A stretch of DNA of 64,000 bases from Balanoglossus misakiensis (Eukaryota > Hemichordata). Shown one piece after another: positions 47,794 to 59,733 of the stretch. The notes below the pieces were generated by a model. That model had not been told where the DNA came from. It ran no database searches and was given only the letters and a program-made list of their open reading frames with translations. The stretch is taken from positions 7,006,001 through 7,070,000 of the forward strand of contig CM082576.2 of assembly GCA_040954595.2 (NCBI GenBank), read 5' to 3'. Both the position numbers and the translations under genes were made by a program. How positions within the stretch are numbered: the stretch's first letter is position 1; each line of letters starts with the position of its first letter.

Positions 47794-50700
47794 AAAAACT
47801 GCGCTGAAAAAAATCATCTCATCTATAAGATGGCGCCATCTTAACTTTTATTTCTCGCCGACTTCGTTTCAGAAGTGTCACTGCAAACTATCCAAGTAAA
47901 AAAGGCGCAGTTCAGTGCGAGAGATATACGAGTAAGTTATCAGGGAAGAAGTTTTGTCTCCGACCTCGTTCAAGCTTGTTTTCTTGTCGGCCCTCAGACA
48001 CCGTCACCTCGTCCGGGAGACTTAACCAGTGTTCAAGTGTGCCGTCTTTCACTCGGATATTTGGAGTATTTATTGGTTGATAAGTGTGGCGCCGGGGTTA
48101 ATAAAGGCATTTACAAGTAAATCATCCGTAACTGGGTTCGAATGTCAAATTTATGCCGCCCTCTATAACCCCAAACAAACCAACAACTCCATCGTGCGCG
48201 TAGGCCGATACAGCGTACGCGGCAAAAGATGCGGGTCACGACAAGGACGAAAGAAAATGGCCCAGGAGAGTTCTTGACGCAACTCGTTGTCATTCAAGGC
48301 GCCTGGCTGCTACGTGTATGTTGATCGCAAAGCCAGATCGTTTGCCCTGTTGGACATATATAGTTGAACTCTGTATATAATTTGGACAAGAATTGGTCTA
48401 TGCTGTGTATTTATGGTAAACAACGGTAACTGCTGTGCGTAAAACGGCAGACTAGATGTTTGTACTGTGCATCTAGAGTAGCTGAGTTCTGAGTATCTTA
48501 ATGAACCACGGTGTATGCATGAAAATAAATCGTAACACACAAATATAATTAACATTATTTCAAATCTAGTCTACCTACATCATTTGTGATATACGGAGTT
48601 TAGTTGTCTGTGGTTTAAAAGGCGCGCCCTGTATTTGCAAAGTAAACGCGGCACATTTCCCTCGATGTTGCCAAAATAAGTGTGAGGTCGAGTTGCCCCC
48701 GTCCCAGTTGCAGCTGTGGTTGTGCGACGCGTCTTGGATTTTACGATCGAAGCTGAAGACCTGTTATTTGCGAGGATAGTAAACAGAATCTGCCGGAGTG
48801 AAAAGAAAGCTTCATACCCTCTTGAACCCACGTGTCACCATATCGACAAATTATGAATACAGCGATGGATGCGTGTTTTTCGTTTTTGAACCTTTCAACG
48901 CCATAGTCACCTTTTGCGTCATTTAAAAAAAAACTTTCAAGGCTTCATAACTCCCCCCTCAAATTTTGATTAAAATCCGAAGAAAATGGAAAATTATGAT
49001 CACTTGTTCTAAAATTAAGGGAATATTTACAAGAAAAATGAGTGAAAATGTTCAAATGTTGCACCACATATTGACAGAGAAAATGTGACGCTCAAATGAA
49101 GTCAGTTTAGCCTAGGGCAAGATGAACATAGATAAGTTGGAGGACTTTGAGGTTATGAGTAGCCGATAGGTATTTTAATAGTTTGACGGGCCATATAGGT
49201 TTTCTTGAAAAAGGGTAATGCGTGCTGTCCGGAAATGTTTACCCTGGAAAGATGTGGACACGTTATTTCCAGTGATCTGTTCCGTAAACGCGAAAGTTCG
49301 CCCCGAGAAACACCAAATACCGCGCACTGCCTGTCACTCATGCAGATGACGGAGCCAGTGAAGCCAAGATCGACCGGGAAAAAGTGAAGCCGTAAAAGAA
49401 ATTGTTGAAATATCCTTCTGGTACTCCTCAAACTGATTCATGATGATTTGTTTAGATAGGGAATGCATTGACAATTTCAAATCTTGTAATGAAACCCCCC
49501 TTGTCAAGGACTTGCAGAAAACTGCGTATTATAATATCACGTGTTCATCTGGCGACGCAATAATTGGGGTCACGCGACCTCAACTACCCCTCTTCTTACA
49601 GTGATGTAATTATTGCATACAAAGATATCCTATTTCTTACACACATCCTGAATATTTCGTTGAAAACAAGGACGAGACTACGAAGAGACAGCGAAGTTGC
49701 CGACACGTTGTGTCCCATACTGAAAACGCCCCCTACGACACACTTTTTTGACACTCAAGAACTTGGCTCTTCATTTAGCTTTTAGCGTGCCCATAAATAA
49801 AACTCTAGTACTACAGAAAGTAAGTCGAGAACGAAATGTAAGTCTCCGCATAGTTTACCCATTCAGTCTCAATGAATTAATCCGTGTTTGTTATTCTTTA
49901 AATGCCTTTGAAGTAAACTCCATCTCCGTTTCGAAAGATAAGAAAAACTCAGACTTGTTCGCTGTTAGAAACACAAAAAGGCGTGGTCATTTCTGACTGT
50001 GTATTTTTGTACACAAAGACGGCCTCTAACTCCAACAAGTTTAAACCCTACAGATTCCTGACATTGCAACGCTCGCGTGAGCACTTTTTAAATCGGGCGC
50101 GTACTTTTCGAGAAATCGTAAATAAATTTGTATGCACTGAAGTCGTCCAGGGTATCGGGCCGAAGACTTCACTCGGTAATCCCTCGGTATCTGTCGGCAT
50201 TTGACTGCTTTGCTAAGATACACACAGAAAGACTAGGATTGGTTTTCTTGTGTTGGGGAGAATTAATTTGGTTGCTAGATATAACAGAACGTCAATCCCA
50301 CCCAGAAAATCGTATTATTGAATACAAACACATGGAACAGGACAATTTCATAGAATGACATTTATTTGCAATACTCTCATCTCCACTGGTCACATTATTG
50401 CTTTAATGCTAATGATGACATGGTTGTCATGTCGTTGAAGGGAAATAAAAAGTTACCCACATCAATGTGGAAGACTGACACATGAATGGAATGAAAAAAT
50501 GGAATGATATCAGAACCTAAACGGAAAAAGCGAAAAAGAGATAAGCAAACTTTGTCGCGCGAGGGCGCACTGCTTTAGAACATAGGTCATGATTATGCAT
50601 CAAGTACATTGTTCGTGGGTTCGTTTAAGCAGATAAATTTGTAAGTAATCATGTAAGTAACGGCTTTTAAGTTTCCCTGGTATATCAAGCGTGACATTTT

Positions 50701-52075
50701 TCTACTCTTTCTGACAAGAAACTAATATAATGCTATACATGTACACCAACAACATCATCTGCTTCATGTAAGAAAAATTATCAACACAGTGTCAGAAATT
50801 TTGATCAATGTACAGGCCAGGTAAAAGACACAGTTGGGCGGCTAGACTACTCTAGTTACAATATCAAAACGTAAAATTATGGAATAGGTTACATCATATG
50901 TCTAATTCAAATAAAAAATATCTAAGTACACTATTTTCTTCATTTTATATGTAAATGTTGTCGAAGTATGGATATTGATGGAACATTCTCTTTTTGTATT
51001 AACTTGACCTCATCACCTAACCGCAGAATACAATAATTTCAAAACTTTTTTATAATAGAATGTTTGCTGGAATAATGAGGTGGAAAATAAAAGCACATAA
51101 TTCCCAATAAATTCTGAATAAAGGTAAATAATCTGATTGAATAAATGATTGTTACATACGACTGGACAGAAAATCAGACTGTTGTGTTTCCACTTTGTAT
51201 ATCTGTTCATCTATTGCTTAATTAAAGCTGTTTATTGTACATGTACTTGCCGAACATCTCTATCATTCCTGTAAATATTTTAAAAAAATTTCTGGAAACA
51301 AAGAGTGAAGACATTACATTTCACATATCAACAGCATTGCATTCTGTGCATTGCAAGATCACTGAACTATACTATAGAGCTGTATAAATTTATTTTTTTA
51401 AAGAAAATCACAATTTTTTTTATTATAGTAAAAATCTTTTGTCTGGAGAAACATTGGCTTTTAGATGAAACCCCTCAGGGCTGGTGGGAATAATGGCCAA
51501 TATTGATGCTGGCACAATTTTTAAAAAAATCTAACGATTTTGGATTGGAATCACATCTTGGGAGGGAGGGATGGGTGACTAGAATTACACTGAAAGGCAC
51601 TACAATCTATGAAGTATTTGTCAAAAAAACGGGAAATAAAAATGGCAGGTCAAATTGAATGATAAATATGGAAAGTTACAAATAACATAACATAACATAT
51701 CACATTGAATAATATTTAGATAAATACCTTACTCATGATATCATATATAAATAATCAGAAATATAAAAAAATAACAAAATGTTTACAGGTAAACAGCGGT
51801 AAACTTTCATTCAGTTATAAGACAGAGTGAGAAAATTTGGAGCACAGAGTTATATGGAAGTTGAATAATATTGCAAACTCTTACCCTGGAAGACACTGCT
51901 AGTATTAAGACAACATATGTTACACGGAACGGCACCAATAATCAGTATAAAAAATTCCTCCAAAATATAACTATCATACAATCTTTCACCAAAGGGGGGA
52001 TCTGAATAATAAACATTTTGCACAACACTAATCTTCTCTTGTTTAGACAATAAATTTTATCTCTTGATTTCAAGT
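47794..52075. other. Convergent spacer: gremlin 3' UTR and formin 3' UTR
   Basis: Plus-strand AATAAA lies at 48100-48105 and 48524-48529 for gremlin. Minus-strand AATAAA (TTTATT on plus) lies at 51389-51394, 51231-51236 and 50361-50366 for the formin. No supported exon lies between. The two stop codons are 4.3 kb apart. Confidence 0.5.
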
Positions 52076-55000
52076 TTAACTCTTCCTTTTGGAGGCAGCC
52101 GCAACTTTGGCTTTCAGTCCACCGGTTTTCACAGCTGATGTTGTGTAACTTCGCCTCTTCTCTTCCTGCATTTGTTTCGTTTTCCTTTGGGCTTCTTCAA
52201 TCCTGAAAAGCGATGTGAAATACATGATGAGGTCAAAAAGTACATCAGTGAGTTAAGATCCATCCAATAATTGTCAGGATCGTAGGTCAGGTCGGCAGAA
52301 AGTGTTTATAACAAAAGTCTTGGTCAACACACAGACATGGTTCTGATGTCATCAAGTGACTTACTTCTGTCTGGTGATTATCTGTTGTTCCTTTTTCCAT
52401 TCTGTTTTGAAGTCTCTGCAGAACGGCGACCACAGGCCGAAAAACTGCGCCGGGGTGACATCTTTGCCGTCCGACTTGGGTTTGACACAGTAGAACTTGA
52501 CAACGACCTGAAATCTAAGGGTTGTGAGAGCATTATCACTCTTTTTTCAAAGGCACTGCTGAACTTCACAGAACCCATCCATGTGGCATCCAAACATATT
52601 TGCTGATAGTACATGTGTTGAATAAGACGCAACAGAGTTATAAACATCAGATACACTTACTTTTGATCACAGCATTGAAGGGTCAGTTCTTCCATCTGAA
52701 GTTCATCTTTGGCCGCAATCAGGAAATTTTCCATGTTGTCCTTGAAAGGCTGTTGTTCTTCCTCCTCGCAGTTTTTCAAAACCTCGTCAACTTTGACCTT
52801 ACAACCTGTTGATGGCAGAAATTGCATTACAACCTGTTATTGTTGACCACCTGATCTTGCACAGGTCGTTTTTCTCCCCAAGGTTATTTTTTAGATTCTG
52901 ACTTTCATTCTGCATTATTTAATGGAAGATGCAGAATTCAAACTGACCAGTGCAGTTATTTTCACATACCATCCAAATCTCGTCGAATCTTCTTCACCTC
53001 CTTGTGCAAGTCTTCAAACTTGATCAGAGAAGCCTGGTCAACTGCCGAGGGTTGGGGAATGGGGAAGCTGGCTTTCTCGGTGCCTGCATCGCTGTCGAAC
53101 TTGGCTACGTAGAGTTTGACCAGGTACTGAAGCAGATTGGAGGCGTTGTCCTGTGGAAGACGGAAAAAGGTCATGAAAAGACACAGGGGTCTCTTTTTCA
53201 ACCACAGACATAGCCAATGTAATAACCAGCAAGATGGAACAGCCACGTACGCATATGGATCAACAGTTAAAATATGTAATGAGCTCTAGTATAGTACTCA
53301 CAGAACTTTTGACATCTTTCAATTTGGCCAGAATGTCCAGCGCAAAGCCATCTGCTTGTCCTCTGGTTCTGCTTCCTAGCGTTACAAAAAGAATGATGAT
53401 GAATGCGGTTAGCAATGGAACTGGAACTGTCACCGACAACTTGAAGATTCTTGTGATGATACACAGGGATCACAGAAATACATAAGAGCACACACTATAC
53501 TTTACCTCCATTCATGTAATTGCCAAGGCTCAGAATTAAGGCAAGGATCTTTTGAACGTTGTCACTGGATTCCAATTCCTAAGTGAGAAAGCAGATACAA
53601 GTATGAGTACCTTTTGTAACATTAATAATTATCTTCTACAACTTTTATGCAACACACACAACAGCAGATGGCCACTAGCTATGTATGAACTGTACATTAA
53701 CCACAAGGAAGTGTGGCTTCCTTCTCCCTGGAGAATCACCAACAACTTTTTGAGCCCTTACTTAGTCTTTGGAACTTTCTATGTAATCCAAACATTTAAC
53801 CATGTTCCTTGATCAATCACAGTACTGGCCAGGACACGCTCCTTACCTGGCAGATCTCGCCAATTGTGGACAATTTGTCACGCAGAGCGACTATATTCTC
53901 TCTGAATGTTGTTTGGAAGAGGATGCAATACACTCTCTCGGCAAAGCAGGGAATGTCCGACAGCTGCAACAAAAACCTGTGAGAAAAAATGAAACAAAAG
54001 AAGTTGTAATGATGAGAAGGCACTGTCATTTTGTAGAAATTTAGATGGTGCTTCAAGTTTTAAATGGTAATGGTGCAAAGCTGTCAAAGAGTTGAAATGA
54101 CATATTCACAGTCATCTTAGGTTGATAGTGCCACAGCCTATACATGTATGTGTTCAACTCAGAACATTATACTCTGGATGGAGATTTCAGGACTGTTCGC
54201 AGACCATGTTTACTGTAAGACAGCATGATATGAAATCAAACACTGGATCCAAACTTACTGTTCAGGTTTGTCCAGTGGTGTCTCTGCATCTTTGGTTACC
54301 TGAGATTTGATCTTCTTGATTTCATCTGATTGTGGCCTCTGAAAAATTCATATTCAGAGAAACATCAGAGTACAACAAAGGTCATACATGTATTTGGGCA
54401 CATATTAGAAAACAGCAAGACAATGAACATTCTTTCCTGCTGTTAAAAAGAACTGAACAATCGACCTCTGGTTAAGCTCTGGTTACTATCCTACTTACAA
54501 TGTCATAGATGGACTGGAGATTTTCAATGTCAATTTCAGACGTGTCGACATGCATGACAGCTTTCCTGATGTCGTCCATTTCAAGACGGAGACTGGATAT
54601 CAAGATACCGACGTTCTGAGAGCGTTTGTTGTCCAGCACCTTGGCAACCTAGAAACAACATGTAAGACAGATTGAAGATGCTGATCGTTTTTTTTCAACT
54701 TGTATTTTTATCCATTGTAAATGAGACATGACCGCAACTTCCCTCTCAGTGGGTTTGTATATACGCCACGACAGACAAAATCTCATGCCTGATACTGCTG
54801 CAGCCATGTATTTACCTTTCTTTGTGCTTTGAATTTCTTCATACTGTCGGCAAGCGGTTTCTTTTTGACAGCAGCTTTCTTGGAAAATTGTTCCTCCAGT
54901 TCCTGTGTGTCCAGATCGACGTCTGCCAACTTGTCCCACACAGCAAGGTTTCTCTCAACACTGGCAATCACACAGAATGAAGTTTTACATGTTAAAAACA

Positions 55001-58000
55001 TAGTCATAGACAAACCTTTAGGAATGTTTTGATTGGAGTACAACATCATGTGTCATTGTTGTCAGAGAACATTACACACTTATGCAACGAATGAAACCTG
55101 TGTAAACTTTGAGCAAACGACAATAATGGAGAGACGCAACTTACTGCTGCCTGGCACAGATCTTTTCCATTTCGTGGATTTGGATTATCTTCCAGTACAG
55201 TGCCTTCATCACCACTTTGGGTTCAACGTACGGCCTCTTTGGTGCAAGTGATGAGGACGCCTGTTGAAGGGGTCCAGGCGGCGGGGGTATTCCTGGCGGT
55301 GGAGGTGGGGGTAGACCTCCTGGAGGAGGGGGTGGGGGAGGAGGAGGAGGAGGAGGAGGTGCACCTCCAGGCAGGGGAGGGGGAGGGGGTATTCCTCCCG
55401 GTGGGGGTGGTGGCGGTGGTGGGGGTATTCCGATTGATGGTCTTTCTTCTGGACTTCCCTCAGAGGATGACAGTGATGACACAGCTGGAGTATTGGACAC
55501 TGTTGCATCCCCTTCGGTCGGCAATTCTATTTGAGGTTTTGGCCCCGTCCGTGGCGGCTCCAAGACTTCGACCTCATCGGGTCGCGAGATTGGCTTAACT
55601 TTGATTTTCACTTCAATCTTGTCGGTCTGCGCTTCGCTGTCCACATAGACTTTCTTTTGTTTCAGTTCGAATTCCTCGGCGATCTTCTTGAATCTGAGAA
55701 GATCTTTCGTACTGTCTTTGAGCGCATCTTCTAGCTGGACACTTCTCACTGCGTACTCTCCTCTCAGTTGAAACAAACTCAGTTCGTATTGTTCCTGTTG
55801 AGATAAAAATTGACCGTACTCAGGGGTTGCAGATTCTGTCTGTCATGAGTGTCAGCTGCGGACGAGACCAATCAATCAATCAGTCAATCAGTCATTCACC
55901 ACCTTACCTGTAATTTCTCAATCTCTAATTTGTGCTCCTTCTTCAAACCCATCACAATCCGCTGGTGCTCTGAGGAAAAGTAAGGCAACCATGTAAGAAA
56001 CCAGCCAATGTAAACCACTGAAAGTTTCCATAACACACAATATCTTATCTCAGAATAAAAAAACATTTACATAATTAAAGCATACAGTTGTATCAGAAAC
56101 ATGCATTCATTTCATTACAATGCCAATAAGCAAACATTAATATATGACTATTTGCTGGTGAAATGTGCATGATATCTTATCAATAAGTTGACAATTTAAA
56201 TGTTGCTTTATACTTACTTTTGAATTAAAAAATATAAAACATTCTTGACCATGACAATGCGACTTTGATTAAACTCGTTTGATGGTAGATATTGCAGACA
56301 ATGGGCCATGATACATGTATATGTATGTACAAAGCAAGACAAAACAGGTGACGTGTTCATATATAAGAGGCAAATGACAAATGCTTGGTAATGACATAGA
56401 TGATGTATGTGGTGTTTGGAACATTAGACAAGTTTGGCTACAAGTTTTACGTGAACATGAACACATGGAATCCCCATTCGTGTTGGCACCAATCGTTTGT
56501 GAGGACAAGCGTTTTGGCTTCACATCAACCCTTCATTAGTTTAACATGCGCAATCCATATATGGGTTACAGCTCAAAGCTTATTCCATGATTGGAGCCAT
56601 CGCGACAGACATGCAAAGCGACCAAATTTCACACAAAAAGACCAAAAAAAGTGATGCGTTTGTTTTTATCACTATGGGATACCCAGCGAACAAGGTACTT
56701 ACATCATTCATACACAACATAATGTTTTGTCGCCTAAAATTGAGAATAAAGTCGCACATTTACAAATTACATGAAATCAGCCGTCTCCACATTCACGTTA
56801 AATGATGTGTAGCCAAACCCGTCTATCATGATCTGGAATGGACATTTTCTTTGTTTCATTCATGATGAGATTAGAGTATGTACAGGAGATCTCATGGGAG
56901 ATTAGAGTATGATCAATGGACAAATTCATGATACCGTGAATACCCAGGCAGTCTTACCTCTCCTTAACACTGAGAATGGTAAAATTTGGGAGAAGTATAC
57001 AAAATGTTATGCAGGAATGGAGAGAGAAAAAAACATGAAAAGAATCAAAAGATGAACTAGGGGAAGATAGTATAACCTTTACTACCCCAAAGAAAACCGA
57101 TGGTATTAAAGGCCTATTGTATGAGTGGTCTGGGTTGATCCAAGTGAGTGTGGTGTCGGGGGGTGTCCAAGGGTTGGTAACTAGGAGGTTACTGTTAACA
57201 TTTGTGATCTGGAACTCCTTGACTGAAATCAAGGATACTGCAGCTGCATATAGGACACTACGATACATGTAACTACACTTTTTCTGTACTATCACAGGTA
57301 CTTCTGATCTAGATCATATATGTTAGTTCCTTCATTTACATATCACATACGTTCCTATTTCAATATCACTAAAATACGATTGTGATAACATTTGCAAACA
57401 CATACCAGCCTCAGAGTACTTCAGTCCAGCATCACTGGTCTGAGATGGCTGCGGAGGTGGCCATACTTGAGCCAATCGGCCGGGAGACATGACCTGTGAT
57501 GCCTGGCTTGCAGCTGACTGATGGGACCAGTAATACATGGCATCAATCTAGTAACAAGAGAAATAGAAATATCAATGTTAACAGTATTTCCCATTTCATG
57601 TATGTATAATTCTGTAGTCTAATACAGAGTATAAATATCAAAAACTCCATCAATATTCCCTCACCATGAATCTATTGGTGTTCTTGTGTTCTTCCTCCAT
57701 AGCTCTCAACACTCCGACTTCAACTAAACTATTGCAAAACATCAGAGCTGCCGATCTCATGGTTTGCTGGTCACCGATACCCGAGGAAGAGCACAACCAG
57801 TCCACTAACATTTTGCCTGGAATGAAGATGAATGCACTGACGTTATTAATTATAGCATTTGATTTTTTTTATCAAATTGCTTAAGCAAAGCACCCAAGCA
57901 TGTATAGTGATTGAAGCAGTTCATAAAATTCAATGCATTCTTACCTTCGAACTTCTCCATGTCTTTGAAACTGACCTTCACGTCAACTTTGCTTTTCTCT

Positions 58001-59733
58001 GGGCTCTTTGTTTCCGTTGCCATGTCCACAGACTTGCCGCCGAACAGCCAGCTCTTAAATTGGTTCTTCCACGACCCGCCCCTTTCTGGCGCATCCTTGG
58101 TGGATGCGATGAGGGGCTGATCCACGGACTGGGTTCTTGACAGTTTGTTGACAACTCTTTCCTCCCTCCTCTGTTTGAACTGCTGCTGGGGGGTGAATTT
58201 GAAGAGGGACTGCGGTCTGGTCTCCGTGATGGTGACAGGGGGCATTTTGGAATTAGTAGCCAGACTGTTGTTCGGCTGGACAGATTCTGTTTTTGTGTGT
58301 GGCGGCGTTGTATTTATTTTCTGTTCGCGTGTCGGACTCGTGTTCTTATTCGTCGCCACTGGTTTGCACTCTTTCTCGGGACTCTCGCCAAACACATTGT
58401 CCTCCAAATCTGAAGATGACTGCTGGACAAAATTCTTCTGGTGCTCCGTTGGCGAAGTTCCTATGGTGAAAAACCTTTCCTGGTTTCCCTCTTCTCCGAA
58501 TTTGAAAGTCTCGGTCGGCGATGTTGGAGAGAAGAGATCGTCATCTACAGACTGGTTGAATTTGTAGACTTTGCTTTTCACGTTGTTCATCATGTTGTTC
58601 TCCTGAAGTATCTGCTGTAGGGAGAGTCGGCGTCGCAGTCGCGGAACGCTACCCGGCGACCGAAACGCCAGCCTCGACTTCTGCGAGCCACTCTCTGACT
58701 GGGTCCTGTGGCTGGGACTTTCAAATGTAAATGAGGGCGAGGCGGGGTTAAAGTTCAGAAATTCCTGGGGTTCTGCATCGATTTTCTTTCTCTTGAGGCC
58801 GGGCTCTAACAGGGGAAGACTATGGGCCGTGCCGGTGGTCGGGGAGACCAGGTTTCTGCTGGTCGTGATGGGGTAGTCCGTTTTAATGGCCCTGAATTTA
58901 CTGTGAGCTGAGTTCGCATTCTTGGGAGTCAGTTCGATTTGACCGCCGAGGCACTCCCCGGTCTCGCCGTGTTTGCTCTCCTCCATTATTGTGGCGATGC
59001 CCTGGAGTTGGAAGTCGAGTTTGTCGGGTCTGGTCGCTGCTGCTGACTTTTCATGGGCAGGATCTTGATCGGGCAGATGACTGCATTCAAGTTCATCTTT
59101 CTCGCTGTCCCTTCCAGCAACAACACCGTCAGTTTTCGCACTAACATCACCACCGCTGTGTTCTGCAGATTCAGTCTGTAATTCTAAGTCAGCGACAGCA
59201 GCCGACTTTTCTCTCTCCGAGTTATCATCATCACTTTTCTGAGTTGCGTTGTCTTGCACTGGAAGATCTGCTGGGAACTGTGCCAACTCGTCATGCACCT
59301 GATAGAATTCACTCAAACTCTCATTGTATTTCTCCGTCACACTACCCGTAGAATCGGTTGGAGTCTGCGACTGACTGGAGCAGTCGACGCCCTCTCGTTT
59401 CTTCACCCTGGTGATGTCATGACCACCCGCAGTCCTCTCATTCCGCGTTCCCGCGTCCTGCTGGCTTTCATGTTGGCGACCAGCATCCACAAATCTTTCT
59501 CCCGATGCAGGCAAATCGTCTTCAGAACTCCCGATACTTCTGCTTTCTTTCAACTGCCAGTACAAGTTGTCCAAGGGAGGCCTAGATTCTGTTGGCTGGT
59601 CATCATCAGTAGGAGTTTCTCCATCGACAAAAATCTTACCAATGTCATCAGGGCTGAGAGCTGGTAAGTCTCTCCTCCAGTAATGCACAGGACTGAAATC
59701 TCCTTGCTCCTTACTCTCATCTTGTTCCGCCAT
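52076..59733 (-). CDS. FMN1: FMN/cappuccino-type formin, actin nucleator
   Basis: Nucleates and elongates unbranched actin filaments through FH2, with FH1 delivering profilin-actin. Fifteen coding exons, minus strand: 59733-57945, 57816-57665, 57547-57406, 55969-55908, 55794-55145, 54960-54816, 54648-54499, 54338-54259, 53976-53847, 53578-53506, 53375-53302, 53150-52970, 52805-52661, 52514-52365, 52202-52076. All phases join to 1349 residues. Residues 1-590 are an acidic, Ser/Pro-rich, probably disordered region in one exon. About 590-660 is DEP-like (KFEGKMLVDWLC, then NRFMIDAMYYW). About 695-775 is a coiled coil. FH1 at about 838-890 has five proline tracts. FH2 at about 902-1300 starts with MKALYWKII and includes NKRSQNVGILISSL and GNYMNGGSRTRGQADGF, typical of FMN1/FMN2. 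The C-terminal tail is basic (KAKVAAASKRKS), as in tails that bind Spire and microtubules. Start: GAAAAATGG context. The FMN1 symbol rests on family and gene order; it may be pro-orthologous to FMN1 and FMN2. Confidence 0.93.
55266..55432 (-). repeat. FH1 proline-codon repeat tract (G-rich on plus strand)
   Basis: Long CCN runs coding the FH1 polyprolines appear on the plus strand as GGN/GGGGG arrays. There are five proline blocks (9, 5+LP, 13, 6 and 4 residues) separated by Gly-Gly or Gly-Ile/Leu/Ala links. The tract is prone to length polymorphism and assembly error. Confidence 0.9.
55866..55896. repeat. ATCA/GTCA tetranucleotide repeat in a formin intron
   Basis: Tandem AATC/AGTC units lie just downstream (minus-strand sense) of the exon 4 donor. 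Confidence 0.8.
55970..57405 (-). other. Formin intron between exons 3 and 4
   Basis: About 1.4 kb, AT-rich, bounded by GAGGCTG|GTATGTG and a CCTCAG acceptor. It contains several short open frames with no domain support. Confidence 0.75.

Noticed and set aside
48128-48145. B-box-like GGGTTCGAATGTC
   Set aside because: No A box upstream and no cloverleaf; a chance match.
52502-52508. Acceptor TTTCAG|GTCG for formin exon 14
   Set aside because: It breaks the FH2 frame; the acceptor a few bases earlier (CCCTTAG|ATTTCAG) joins in phase and restores the FH2 C-terminus.
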